In this document: positions 34,501-49,500 of the stretch, piece by piece
Layout of the letters: each line of letters opens with the position of its first letter
How positions within the stretch are numbered: the stretch's first letter is position 1
Assembly (NCBI GenBank): GCA_029233985.1
Contig: JARGOK010000001.1
Coordinates: 805,096 to 869,095 of the forward strand
DNA from: Candidatus Altimarinota bacterium
Lineage (GTDB): Bacteria; Patescibacteriota; Gracilibacteria; JAUYGZ01
Direction: 5' to 3'
Length of the DNA stretch: 64,000 nt
Made by a program: the position numbers and the translations under genes
The notes under the pieces: generated by a model
Told to the model about the DNA's origin: nothing
Seen by the model: the letters and a program-made list of their open reading frames with translations, nothing else
Database searches by the model: none

Positions 34501-37500
34501 TGATGGAGGGAACACCGTGAATTGGTTTGATGCAATAGATATCTCTTTGAATGGAGGAGTTTCTTCACTTGGTTCAGGAGTTGACTTGAGTTCAGTTGTG
34601 AATGCCTTTGGAACACAGACAGCAGTGTATGAATGGACCGTCGATCCTGATGGTGCTGGAGCGAATCCAGTTGAAAACTTTATGGTCTTGAACTACCCAG
34701 GCTCTACGACTGCTACAGATTTTAGTGGAAATGGTCTGGACGGGAGTTTTGTAGGAGATGCGAGCTATATAGCTGGTGGTCAAGTAGGTGGAGCCTTTAC
34801 TTTTGATGGAGCGAATGATTCTATTGATATTCCCGATGATAATGCTCTTGACCTGACTTCGTACCTCACGATTTCCTCATGGGTGAAAGTAGATCAAGCA
34901 GCTATGAATGGTAATCTTGGAATGATGATTGCTAAAAATGATGGATCGAGTGCTGCGAGAGGGTTCAATTTCTTTTATGATGATCGAAATATTGCCAATG
35001 ATTTCCGTGTGAATCATATGGGTTTTGCTTATATGCAATCAAGCGGACAGTTTTGCCAGATTGGGACGAATAATAATTTGACTGACAGTGACTGGCATCA
35101 TTGGGTGGGGACGTTTGATACTGATACCAATGAAATGAAGGTGTATCGGGATGGAGTTCTTTTGGAGACAGACACTTGTACCCTTGATATTGGAGTGAAT
35201 ACTTTGCCGGTATCGATTGGTAGTGATTCGGGAACGAATAACTTCCATTTTGCCGGAGAGCTTGATGAAGTGCAGTTGTATTCGCAAGCCCTCTCAGCAG
35301 AACAAATAACTCAGATCTACAATGATGGGAATACTGGGATTGGTGGACCGACGGTCATTGTTTCTGAAGAGTCTGCGATCAACGAACTGTGGGATTTGGA
35401 AGTGACAACTATTTCATCATCAGGAGTGATTGGATCTACAACTGCTTCTAGCAATACTGTGACGATCTTGGGGCCGTCTGCTGTGCTGAATACAGGAGTG
35501 ACCACTCTTGATATTGCTTCTGATTTGACTTCTACAGTTTCGAATTTTGTTCCTTATGAAGGGATCTATACATGGGCATTCAATCCTGATGGAGGAGCTG
35601 TATCTGATGAAGACCCAGGAGTATTAGAAATGCCATTTAACAATGGCACGCCTCAGGTGGACCTGAGTGGTAATGGAAACGATGGAACGCTTAATGCGGG
35701 AGCAAGTATTTCGCTTTCTGGTTACACTGGAGTAGCTCTTGATGTGGATGCTACCTCTAATGGATACCTTACTATTCCAAATGACTCGAGTTTAGAGCCT
35801 GTTCAGAATATTACGGTCTCTACATGGGCTCGAGTGGAGGGTGATGGTTCTCGTTCTGATGGAGTTGAACTTCTCTCAAAAGGACGAGCTGGGAGTAATC
35901 CTTTCCTGAGTTATTCGATTGGATATTTACCAAGTGCCGATACTTTCAACTGTGCTCTCGGTGCAGGTGGAAGTCAGGTTCGTATTCAGAGTACTTCTAC
36001 TTTTAATAGTTCTACGCTTGAATGGGTACATCTTGCTTGTACTTATGACGGTGCGAATCTTCGCTTGTATGTGAATGGTGTTGAGGAAAATAGTCTGGCA
36101 AAAACGGGAAATATTAATTATGGATTGTCAGGAAGTAATGATTTGACCATTGGAAAGTGGGACCAAAGTGGATTTCTCCGTTCTTTCGATGGAAAAATCG
36201 ATGAAGTGCAAATCTTCGATACTCCTTTGACTGCTTCTCAAGTAGGAGATCTCTTCAGTAATGGAGTGGCTTCAGGTGTGAGCAATAGCCAACCATTGAT
36301 GATTGGTAACTATCCATTTGTAAATGGTTCTCCAGAAACAGATTACTCTGGTAGTGAAAATGATGGAAGTTTGATAGGAAATGCGGTTTATTCTACTGCT
36401 GATTGTCAGGTGCAAGGATGTATGGAATTCGATGGAAGTGGAGATATATATCGAATCGATGGTGTGCTGGATGATATGACTCCTATGAGAGGTACGGTAG
36501 AAGGATGGATTCGTACGGATGTCTTGAGTGATTTTAGCTATATGTTTGCTCACTTTAGTACAAACAATCGTATTTACCTCTACAGTCACACTGATGGATC
36601 TCTTCGGACGAGTTTGGGAAGTAATCTGAATGTTGGGATTTCTAGCACGCTGATGACAGTGGGAGTGTGGTATCACGCTGCGGTAGTTTGGGAAGATGGT
36701 GACTTTAGCCTCTACTTAAATGGTGTTGAAGAAGATTCTGGGACTTATAGTGGATTGACTGGTTTTGGATCGATAGCAGGTCTTGGAGGGCAAGCCGCAG
36801 GTGGTCAATACTTGAATGGAGCAGTAGATGAGGTACATGTTTACAATCGAGCTCTTCCAGCTGATGCGATTTTGGAATCTTATAATAACGGTCTTGCTCA
36901 AGAAGGAGGACCACAGGATATCGATAGCCTTGTGACGAATGGTGGAGAAGTGTGGAGTCTGGATATTACACCTATAGATAGTGCTGGAGATACTCTTGCG
37001 ACGATTACTGCGGCAAACACGGTGACGATTACTGATGCTTTTAATACAGCTGGTATTGCTTGTATCGATGCAGAACTTTCCCCTACGGACCCTCGACCAG
37101 CTAATTGTGTGGGAACAGAAATAGATGTCTCTGTTGATTTGGCAAATGATATTGGAGCAACGATTACCAATCTGCCGGTAGGAAGTCAGGCAGTGTACGA
37201 ATGGGAACGTGAGTCTGGAGAGCCATTGATGATCATGAATCTTGCGATGGATAGCTTGACTGATGGGTATATTCAGGATTTTAGTGGAAGTGCAAATCAT
37301 GCATCTCCAGTAGGGAATGCTACCTACACCACTTCTGGTCGAGTTGGTGGAGCGATTGATCTTGATGGATCTGCTGATTATTTGAGATTCCCGAATCCAG
37401 GTACTCTGGATGCTGTAACGGTGAGTGTCTGGGCGTATCCAGAATCTGTTTCGGGGAACAGAACGCTCTTTATGATTCCGAGTGATAACGGTACCAGTAA

Positions 37501-40500
37501 CAATGAGCTCTTTATGGGGCAATCAACTGCTGGTGGTGACTTCAGGATTGTTTTGAACCATACAACGACTCATGACACTGGAGTCGACCTTGATCTGAAT
37601 CAATGGAATCATATGGTGTTGACTTGGGATGGTACTCTTGCTCGGGTCTACAAAAATGGAACTGAGGTGAGTTCATTTGGATATACTGGTCAGCTGAGCT
37701 TTGATACTTGTGAAGGAGTGATTGGTATGGACCTTGATAATGGATGTACCGGTAGTCCTGGTGATTATTTCATTGGTCAGATCGATGAAGTACAAATGTA
37801 TCCTTTTGCTCTTGATCCGAATACGATTGCTGAAATGTTCACCGTGAACGCTGCAGGTGATGCTGGGCCGGACTTTATCTCAAGAGATGCGAACCGTGTG
37901 GCTGATGAATGGGTCTTACCTGGATCGGTCCATGCTATCGACAATGCTACAGGAGTAGTTGGTGGTGAAACTGCCTCTGTGAACACTATAACGATTATTG
38001 ATGATTTCTCGACTAATGGTATTGCTTGTTTGAGTGCAGCTGAATCTCCGACAGACCCTCGACCAGTGACTTGTACTGGTTCAGAAGCAAATATCGCTGC
38101 GAATTCTAATTCGGATGTTGGACTCAAAGTCACTAATCTTCCAGTAGGAAGTCAGGCGGCTTACCAGTGGAATAGTGCAGTTGCTACGCCATTGATGGAG
38201 GTCTATTTCCCAATGGATAGTCTTGCTGATGGTGAGCTTGATGATTTTAGTGGAAATGCTGCTAATGGTACTCCAGAAGGGGATGTTAGCTATGTGAGTA
38301 ATGGTTTAGTGGGAGGAGCCTTGAGTTTTGATGGATCAGGTGATTATGTTTCATTCCCTGTTTCAGATACCTTGGATAGACTTACGATGAGTGTCTCGTT
38401 TTTCCCGACAAGTTTTGCTGGAACTCCTGCGGTGGTGATGATGCCGAATAATGCAGGGGGAAGTAATAACGAGTTTGTGGTGTTTGTTCTTCCTTCGGGT
38501 GAGTTACGGGTGAGGATGAATGAGTCTACCACTCAAGATACTGGAGTTTTTGCTGACCTTAATCTTTGGAATCATTTAGTGGTTTCATGGGACGGTACGA
38601 CGGCACGTGTTTACAAGAATGGTGCGCTTGGAGATAGTTTCGCTTACTCTGGTCAATTAGACTTTGATACTTGTGATGCTTTACTTGGGATGGATACTGA
38701 TAGTGGATGTATAGGTACTCCAGGCAACTACTTCTCGGGTCGTATAGATGAATTCCAGCTCTATGATCTTGCTTTGGATGCAGATACGATTTCTGCGATG
38801 TACACGACTCTCGATGCTGGTAATGCAGCTCCTGATTTTATTGATAGCTCCCAAGTCAGCATCAGTAGTGATCTCTCTGTTGTTGTTCATCGAATACATG
38901 ATGGTACTGGTGAAACGATCTCAAATATTAGTTCTGTGAATTCTGTTTTGATTACAGGCCAACTTAGTACTGGTGATATTGATATTACCAACTCAGTAGG
39001 TGGGAATGTTCAGGAAGATGAGAGTATTGTGTCTGCATTCACTGAACCATCTCCATGGACAGGAGGACTGGGTTACCAATGGCAAGTCGATTCAGGAAGT
39101 GGTTATGAAAATATTATGCTTTTGAATCTCCCGGGTGATATCAATGCTACTGATATTAGTGGAGAAGGGAACAACGCTAGTTTTGTAGGAAATGCTGCTT
39201 ATATTGATGGATGTCAGATTGAGGGATGTTTTACTTTTGATGGTACAGGAGATGCACTTAGTAGTCCGGCAACTGGACTTACAGGCGTAGTTGGCTCTGT
39301 GAGTACTTGGATCAAGACTGCTACTGATGGTGATATTTATAATACTCATAGTGCTTCTGCAAATCAAAATACGCTATGGATTACGGGAGGTACTTTGACC
39401 TATCGACAATGTGGAGGAGGCTCTTGCACTGATCTGACTGCTACTGGAGTATCTGATGATGCTTGGCATATGATTACAACGACGTGGGTTGCTGGTGGAG
39501 ATCGCAAACTCTATGTAGATGGGGTGTTGGTCGATACAGAATCATCAACTCCTACTTTCACAAAGGGAGTCAATTTTGAAATCGGGCAAAAATCATGGGG
39601 AGCAGACTTCTTTGATGGAGAAATTGATGAGTTTCAAATGTATGCTCGTGAGTTGAGCTCTGTTCAGATTGCTCAATTGTATACTGATGGGACAAATGTC
39701 GATGTGAATGATCGAGGAGGGCCTACTCAGATTGTTGCTCGAGAACACAGTTTTGGAGAACAATGGAAGCTCTTTAACTATGAAATCTCAGCAGCTGGTG
39801 CTGGAGTGAGTGGTGCTGTGGAAGCAACTAATTCGCCAGTGACGATCAGCGATGCTGCGGTGACGACGCTTGATTTCGTGACGGATGCGAGTAGTTCCTT
39901 TAATCCAGATGCTGTTTCTCAAGAAATGAGAGTGAGTGATCGGGTCAGCTTTACGTGTACGAATACTGACAGTAATGTTCGAGATATCCTTGTGGAATAC
40001 AATATCAATGGAGCTGGTTTCTTGCCGGCGACACTTGAGAGTGCAACGGTAGTCGGAGGGTCTGCTTTGACGGTGTCTGGTAACTCCATCTTGGATGCTG
40101 ATTGTGGTAGTTCGCCAGATACTATTGGTTTTGTGTGGGATTTCGTCACTGATGGTTTGACTTCATCTCAAAGTAATGTGGTGTTGCGAGTGACGGCTGA
40201 TATTAACGCCCAACCGAATGATTCGACACTTGATTTCGACCTTGTTCCTCCGATCATTATTACTGTATGTACAGGGCAAGATTTGAGTACGCTAGGTGCT
40301 AGTCCTATAGATGATATCGTCTGTAATTGTGCTTCTGGCACTATTACTGCTGATACAACAGGACCGCTCTTTACAGCACAAACATATCGGAGCCTTACTT
40401 TGAATAATTCTTGTAGCTTGACGCAAACAGCTACTGGGTCTGGATCTATTGTGAAGACCAAACTCATTCTTACTGAACATGTGACTATTGGAGCTTCTGC

Positions 40501-43500
40501 ATCGATCAATATGGATGCTCGAGGAGCAGCAGCTGGTTATCATATTGACCCTGCAGTGAGTGAGACAGATGCTCAGGTAGGTGGGCGAGGAGCTTATGGA
40601 GGTTTGCCCGCTGGAGATCAAACGAATGTTGATTGGGCATATGGAAGTATTACTACTCCAGATCATCCTGGTTCGGGAGGGAATGATCTTTCATCAGGAG
40701 GATATGTTTCTTTGGATATTGGTGGATCCTTTATCCATGATGGGACGATTTCTGCTACTGGTTCTTCGAATGGACTCTTTTCTGACAGGGCTGGCTCGGG
40801 AGGTGGAGTATTGATTGAAGTAGATGGTGAGTATTCTGGTGATGGAGTGATCCGTGCGAATGGTGGATTTAATAATTTTGTTGGTCTGTCTGCTGGTGGA
40901 GGACGTATTGCCTTCAAATATACGACTGCTGGAAGTATTAATGCAACGGCTCCAGAAGACACTTTTACAATAGAGAGTTATTCTCTTTCTGGTGGGACAA
41001 GTTCTGGAGGTTCGGGGACGATTTATATTGAGGATGTGAATACTCACACTGCAGATGAAGGGATCTTGATCTTGGATAACAAACGATCTAATGCTGGTAC
41101 ACAAGGAGCAGGGAATGGGACAGGATCGTATGGTGCTCCTCTTCCAAATGGATCGACTTTCGAAGAAGTACGTATTACCGATGGAGGAAGAGCCCTTGCT
41201 GAAATTTTGAATGTCAAATCACTAATGAGCATGACGAATTTTGCTGTAATGTCACATGAGTCGCATGATGGGACCGTTGGTGCAACAGGTGTGAAGACCT
41301 TGTTTATCGATGGGCGAGTAGGTGGAATTCCAACGGCTGATGTGGTTATTGATGCGACTTCTGAAATTGATATTGATTCGCGAGGTTATGCTTCAGAGTA
41401 TCGAGGTGATGGAAGTGGTGCAGCTGTTCTGAAAGCAGTTTCAGGTGAGGCGGGTGCTTATGGAGGGAGAGGCGGGAACAATGATGGAGAGGTTTATGGA
41501 AGTATTATAGCTCCAGTTGGTCCTGGTTCAGGAGGGTTTGGAGTAAGTGGCGGGGGAGCTGTACGGATGTTTGTGAATGATTTTAGTTTTGATGGATTGA
41601 TTTCAGCTAATTCTGCAGGCGGAAACACTTCTTTTGAGCCGGGTTCAGGAGGAGCCGTTTATATTCAAGCAACAGGTGCTTTGTCTGGTGCAGGGACGAT
41701 TACTACCAATGGAGGATTGGATAATACGACTTTGGGAGTTTCTGGTAGTGGAGGGCGTGTAGCATTTTATTATGATAGTGATGTGAATGATGACATAACT
41801 CCTGATAATACGTCTCCTGAAGTTCTCTACACCATTGAATCGGCATCTGATAGTGGGACTCTTATTGGAGGACCTGGAACCATTTATATTGAAGATGATG
41901 ATGTGGCCTTGGGGGATGTAGATGGTGAGGGTGATTTGATCGTCAATGGACGAAATGGCAGTACCAATTATGGAGGCCAATCAACGCCATTGTTTGTTCC
42001 TGTTGGTAGAGGTGGTGATACGCAGTATACTTTTGAGAATGTTACGGTGATAAACAGTGCAAACTTGCTAGTAGATGCCCCTGGGGTTTGTGACTTGAAT
42101 GGAAGCTCTGATCAGAATGCCTTGGTGATAAAAGGAGCAGTAACAACTACAGGTGTCACCAATGGATCATTTACGAGAACTCTAGAGGAGGAAAATATCC
42201 ATTGTATGGATCGTTCTCATACGTACACCAATATTCCTGCTGGGTTTTATATGAATGATACAGTTGGTAGCTCGATCACGATTCAGCCTGATGTTGATAG
42301 CTTTCTTCTGGATAAGAAAATTACTAATGGAACTCGGTTCTTTGCAGCGCTTCGGTCTGACTTACTGTACACCGAAGGAGCAAGTGTCAGTATTGATCTG
42401 ACTGGAGTCAGTATCGATGGTGATGCAACTCGAACAGTGATTGATGCACCTGCGACAACTCATATGGCTGAATACCATACGATTTATATTCCAAATAGTA
42501 ATTCATCAAATGGAGTTTATATTTGTCCTGATGCGACACAACTGTCTCATGTGGTTGACGGTGGAGCCAACTGTGGGACTCCTGCTTACTTCTCTAGTGT
42601 TGAGGTAGATGGACAAACAAACAAAGTGGTAGGGACTGTGACTCCTTCCCCAGCTGTGAAGGTGACCTTGGTAAATGCTGATGATGATGGTGGAGCTCTA
42701 GCAGGAAATAGTACTGATCAATACAAGGTTGAGAACCTCTTTGGGTCTGGAGGAGGACCTATCACGACGACGGTAGAAGGAACTTGTAAAAGAAACGATG
42801 AGTCTACGAACTGTGCTGATACCGATACAATTCAGTTAGTGATCAATGGTGCACTTGATAACACAACAACTCCTTCATCAGGGAATTGGAGCATCAGTCC
42901 GAGTATTTCTATCGTAGCGACTGATGTGATTAGTGTCTTTATTGATGGAGCGATTGAAGCTGATGAGGCTGTAGCGGTGACGGTTTATGATGGGACAGGT
43001 GATTTGACGAGTATGCAATTGATAGGCGAACGCCTTACTGTTGGATCTGATAATAGTCTGACTGTGACGAATACTTCATTGAGTGATTTTGATAACTCAG
43101 TTTCTTCAGATGAAGATGTTTTCCATGATGTGAATGCTGGAGCTCTTACTGAGGTCGGAGGTCATGATGAAGAGTTAGTTATACTTGCTTCAAATACTTA
43201 TCAGCCTGGTGGGGCGGTGACGGTGCATGATGTACAGATTGATGGGATTCTTACTGCAGATGCTAATACGATTACGGTGAGTGGGTCGTGGGAAAATAGT
43301 AGTACTTTCAATGAAGATACTAGTACGGTTCTGTTCACTTCTACTAATTCTGAACTGATCACATTAAGTGCAGCTGAAACTTTCTACAATCTGACTTTTG
43401 ACGGAGCGGCTGGAGTTTGGACTGCTGATCAAGACATTATAGTTACAAATACAACGGATATAGAAGCCGCTACTACTCTGAATGCTGGTACAAATGCATT

Positions 43501-46500
43501 GACCTTTAATGGTTCGATTACGAATACTGCGGTTCTCTTTAATGACCTGGAGCTGATTTCAGATGATATCGATTTCTTAGGTGGTGCTGGTACTGTGACA
43601 GTAGGTGCGAATACTGGAGGTACGTTCACGATCAAGGGTGCTACGGATTCTACGAGTATTGGTATGGGAACTGGAGCTGCTGGAACGCTTTTGATTGATG
43701 ATACGGATATTGCAGCATTTGCTGCTTCTGCTAATGGAGACTTGGTGATTGGTTATCCTACTGGTACTGCGGTGCTGGATATAGATGATGTGGATCTTTC
43801 GGCAGTCCAAACTGACTTTACTCTTCAAGGTGGAAATATTTCTCTTCAAGAAATTTCGCTTGATACTCAGAGTACGTTTAGTGTGGTTGCAAATGGAGCC
43901 ATTACTGATGGAAATGGTGCTGCTAATAATGTGGTGACAGGGGGGATTCCGAATAGTATTCTCTTCGATGCTGATACGGGTATCGGTACCTTGGCTGATC
44001 CAATTGAATTTGGAAATTCAGTAAATGATACATTAGCTGCTCGAACGAGAAGTTTGACGACTGATAATGGTATATTCCTTGACCATGTAGGAACTTCTAT
44101 GACCTTTGGAACAGTTGGGTCTGTAATTGGTGTGAGTACATCAAATGATGGTGATATTGATATTAACGCAGCAAATGTTATTACTGCCTTTACGGTCGCA
44201 GTCGCAGCGAATGGGGCGGGTGACCTGACTATTGATGCGCTGGGAGACTTTCCGATTGGAGGAGCGATTAGTTCTGGAACGGGAAATATTGTACTGACTA
44301 GTGATGATGGTATTACGTTGGCTGCTACAGGAAGTATTGCGACTGCAGGAACGGTTATTATCGATACTGATACAAATGATATTGGTTCTGCTAGCCTTGA
44401 TTTCGAATTGATTGATGGAGGAGTTATTTCAGTGACTGATAACGATATTGAAATTATTGCAGGTGGGATTATCCTTGGAAGCACTTCCGAGACGGCTGTT
44501 TCAGCAGGTACAGGAGATATTACTTTGAGGCCCTCGGTCATTAATAGTTCTATTGGTGTGGGAACTGGTTCAGGATCCTTTAGTGTCTCAGATGCAGAAT
44601 TCGATGACTTGTCTTCTACAGGTACGATCACTATTGGTGTGGGAGGTGGAACTGGTTTTGTGGATATCAATACTACTGATATCTCTGATGAAGCGTATAG
44701 CCTTACTGTTCTTGGAGGAGCGATGTCAGTAGATGAACTGACTTTGGTAGATGATGCTACTTTACAATTGATCTCGACTGCGAATATTCAAAGTAATATT
44801 GGAACGAGTACCAATGTTGTTATAGGAGGAACAACTGGTTCAGCACTCTTTGACGCTGCTACTGGTGTAACGAATATGGGGGTTGATACAGACATTGTAG
44901 CTGCTCGTTCTACGACTTCAAATGCTGTGCAAATCCAAAATACTGCTACCGATGGAATACTTGATATTGGTTCTGTTGGAGGCGTGAATGGTTTATCAGC
45001 TCTTGGTGGAAGTCCTATTAGCGTAGAAGCGACTGTTGGTACAAGTTCTTCCTTGACTGTTTCACAACCAATCACGGCTGCTAGTGGAAATATTTCACTC
45101 ATAGCTGATAATGGTGTCAGTTTGAATGCTGCAGGTGCTGATATCAGTACTTCAGGAACTCTTAGTATCGACGCTGATTTCGATAATAGTGGTGCTGGTA
45201 CCTTTATACAGAGTGATGCGGGATCATTAGTTGATATTGATGATAATGTCATTACGGTAGTGGCTGCGACTGTCGATATGTCTGCTGGAACACTTGATAG
45301 TGGGTCTGGAGCGATCAACTTTGAGCCAGTAACTCTTACAGATACTGTTGGCCTTGGTAGTGGATCTACTGGAACCTTCAACCTGACCGAAATAGAGCTC
45401 GAAAATATTACGAGTACTGGTACAGTTACCGTTGGTTTGGCGACTGGTACGGGTGCGATTGATATTCATGATACTGGTGATGATAATCTTGATCTTTCGG
45501 GAGAAACTTTCAGTATGACTTTGCAGGGAGGAGAGATCACAGTTAATCGTATTACTATGCCAGATGATACGACTCTCCAGTTGCTCGTGAAGGATAATGT
45601 TTCTGACATTATTAATGATAATGGCGCAGTGACAAATAATGTCACTATCGGTGGGACATCTGGATCGCTTGCAATGGAATCAAATGAAGTCTGCGGTACA
45701 GCAGCTACTGGATTTCAAATTGCAGTTGATAATTTTGCACTAGACTGTGACTCGATGGTTATCAATCAAACTGGTGATCTTACTATTTCTACGGTAGGAA
45801 GTGTCACAGGTATTAGTCTTCAGGGGGGAGGAGTCCCTAGCTCTAGTATTATTGTTGATGGAGGTGGTTTGACTATTAATGAGGCTGTGACTGACACTAA
45901 TTCTGGAACACTTGGGTTGGTCTCAGATAATGGAATCTTAATCAATGCGGATATATCGAATAACGGATTGATTTCTCTTGATTCTGATTGGGATAATAGT
46001 GGAACTGGAGCCATTACGACTACTGGAAGTCGAACAATGACTTCTACTACTGATAGTATTGCTTTTGTTTCAGCTGGAATTTCTAGCCTTCCTGCGCTCG
46101 TTTCTTCACTTAATGAAAACGTTTCCCTTGGTTCTTCTACTGCATCAGCGACGATATTTACTGCTACTGGAGACCTTGCTGGGATGACAGCTGATCTGAC
46201 GATTGGATCGAATGTGACGCTTGTCTTGGGTGGTAATGATATTACTATGGGTGATATTTCTAATGATGGAGTGCTTGAGCTACAAGGTGATGAAACAGTG
46301 GTGATCACGAGTGGAGTCAATGATACAAACTCAGGGGCTTGGAGGTATGTAGGAGATGGAGATGGGAATGCTGATGTTTATTTGATGCCTGACTTTGGGT
46401 TTTCTGATTATTATGACCTTGAAATCAATGATGCTGGCGTGACATCTGACACCTTTAGCTTTGGTACTGGGGGTCTTCAGATCGTAAATGATGTGACGAT

Positions 46501-49500
46501 TGCTGATGGGACTTTGACGGGAACAACGGGACTTTTGAGGATATTTGGAAACCTTAGTATGGCTGCAACTGGAGTCTTCAATGATAACGGAGGAACGGTT
46601 GAACTTGGTGGTGTAACGCAAAATGTCTCTGGAGACTTTACCTTCAATAACCTCACAAAAGTGGTAGCAGTTGCTGATACGCTGACTATTGCTGATGATT
46701 CGACGATTACTACTAATGGTCTTCTCAATCTCCAAGGAGCTTCAGGAAACCTCTTGACCATCCGATCCAATCCAGATGCTGGAACGACTCAATGGGATAT
46801 TAATCACCAGGGAACTGAAACGGTCTCATTTATCGATCTCAAGGATGGTGGGTGTACGGTTGCTCCTGCGAGTACTGAAATCTTTGTGAGTGATGGTGTG
46901 GATAGTGGAAACAATGATAGCTGTTGGGTCTTTGGAAATCTTATCGATATTTCTGGTACGGTTTATACTGATAAGGGAATTACGAATATCGGTTCTGGAA
47001 AGACTGTAGCTGTTTCTATTAATGGTGGATCAGCAGCAACGTACTTTGCAGATACGACTGCTGGTGGAGCCTTTACTATTAGTAATGTGCCAATTATTAC
47101 TGATGATGTCTTGACAGTCTTTATTGAAAACGAGACGGAAAATGCTGTAGCAATAACGAAAACAAATGGGGCTAATATTACAGGTCTTGACCTGTACCAA
47201 AACTACTTTATCGTGCGAAACGATGCTGCTGGTCAGACGACGAGCGATGATATCGATACTGGGAATAATTTAGGTGATAATGATTTTACGTCGCTGATTG
47301 CTATCGATGGAAGTGATAATGTTACTTCTTCTGGACTTGGTATTGTTGTCCCAAATGGCGAATGGCAGTCTGGAGCAAATGTTACAATTGGGGGAGGAGA
47401 TGAGCTTGATGTTCGTGGAGGTACGTTGACTATGGACGCTAATGTATTGACCGTGAATGGAACGTACCGGCAGTCGTCAGGGACCTTTAATGGAGGATCA
47501 GGTGCTCACACCTCAAATGCTTCTCTCTTTGAACTGAGCGGAGGTACATATAACTCTTCGACAGGAACGACCACAGTGAATACAGGAATCTTTAGCTCTG
47601 CTACCTTTGATATTCTTGGAGGAACCTTCAATCACAGTAATGGGAAGTACTTCTTCTTTAGTCGAGGAACACAAAATCTCAATCCTGGAGGAGCAGTTTT
47701 CTATGATGTGGATACAGAAGTGATCAGTGGAGGAAGTCTGCAGTCTATTCTTCTGGAATCAGATATGACTGTTGATGGTACACTCGTTACTGGAGGAGCA
47801 GGAAATGCTAATTCTGGATTCTTTTCTGATTCAACTTCAAATGTGCGTACCATTACTTTGAATGGTAACTATGCTGCGACTATTGCTGGTAATGCTATCT
47901 TCGGAGATGATGAATTGGAAGTGGTCTTTGCAGGTGATACCACTCATACGCTGACTCGAACTGCGAGTGATGTTTCGGCTGTCTTTAAATTTGATAACAC
48001 AGGTGAAACGGTAAATCTTGCGACCGACTTCCTGATGGCCGGAGGATCGATTGAGTTTACTGCAGGTGCTGGAACTTCATCGTTGAATACGAATGATAAT
48101 GATTTAACTTTTAGTTCTGCTGACTATGTTCAAGCAGGAGGAGTCTTTAATGGGGGAAGTGACACGCTTCTCTTTAACGGTACGAGTTCTACCTTTACTT
48201 TGAGTGGAGGGACGTTTAACGCTTCTAGTGGAACGACCACTTTTGCTCCGACTTCATTCCAAAATGCGAACCTCACTATCTCTGGTGGGACCTTTAATCA
48301 CTTAGGAGGATTATTGAATCTAGCTGGGCAGGGAACTATTGATTTTAATCCTGGTGGAGTAATATTTAACGACGTGACCTTTGATGTAACTGATGTAGGA
48401 GGTGGTCACCCAACAAGACTCGGTGGAAACATGACCGTCGATGGAGATATTCTCTTCTCACACAATAATGGTGGGGCTAGTGACGGTCTGGTCTCAGATG
48501 CTACAGCTACTGATTATACGATTACCTTGAATGGAAACTATACTTCAGATAACTCATCTGGATTTGGAGATGAAGATATTACTTTGCTCGTTGCTGGTGC
48601 CACTGATACTACTTTCACACAGACTAATGGTGCGTTTGATGGAAATATCGATGTGGCTAAAACAGGTTCTGCGAGATTTACACTGACGACAAATATGAGC
48701 TTTGCTGGAGATACTTTCGATGTCAGCTCGGGTATCTTTGACCTCGAAGGATTCGATTGGGATCTGAATTCAGCGACTTTCAGTAATGATTCAATCGTTG
48801 AATTCCATGGTGATGAAACGATTTCTGATGTGGTTCAGGATACCAATTCTGGTCTCTTCCGAGTGACTGGAGATGGTGCTGGACAGGGATCGACAAGCTT
48901 TGCTCTTGATAATATTGCTACGGGAGTGAGTCTTGATTTCTATGACTTTGAAGTAGCGATGGATACTGCTACTGAAACTCTTACTCTTCTTGGAGAAATG
49001 GTGGTTGAGAATGATATGACTATTACATCTGGTACTTACCAAGGTGCTGGGGTAGCTGGAGGATTTACTACTACTGTCAATGGTTTGAACACCTTTACTC
49101 TGAATGGTGGAACCTTCAACCAAGGAGATGCTGATCATATCGTAGTTGGAAACATGGTCATCAATAGCGGTACGTACAATGGATCGACGGATACGAATAG
49201 CCGAAAGATTGATGTGGGAGGAGATTTTGATCAAAACGGTGGTACTTTCACTTCTACAGATTTTGAGTTGCAGGTAGCTGGAGACTTTGATCGAGCTGGT
49301 GGTGGAACCTTCACTCATGGTGGAACTGGTTCGGCAGTGGTCTTGGATACTGCTGCAAGTACTCAAGTTTTGGGGGCTTCTACCTTTATGGACTTGAAGA
49401 TCGAGACGCCTGCTAAAAATGTTGAGTTTGAAGCTGGTGTGTTGCAGACCATTGCTACTGGAGGAGATTTGATCGTGACTGGTACTGCTGGAAATGAGAT

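Noticed and set aside
28330-41790. CRISPR array or recent DNA tandem repeat
   Set aside because: The Gly-rich and LamG repeats are protein-level, hundreds of bases long and strongly diverged in DNA; there are no short identical repeats with unique spacers and no cas genes.
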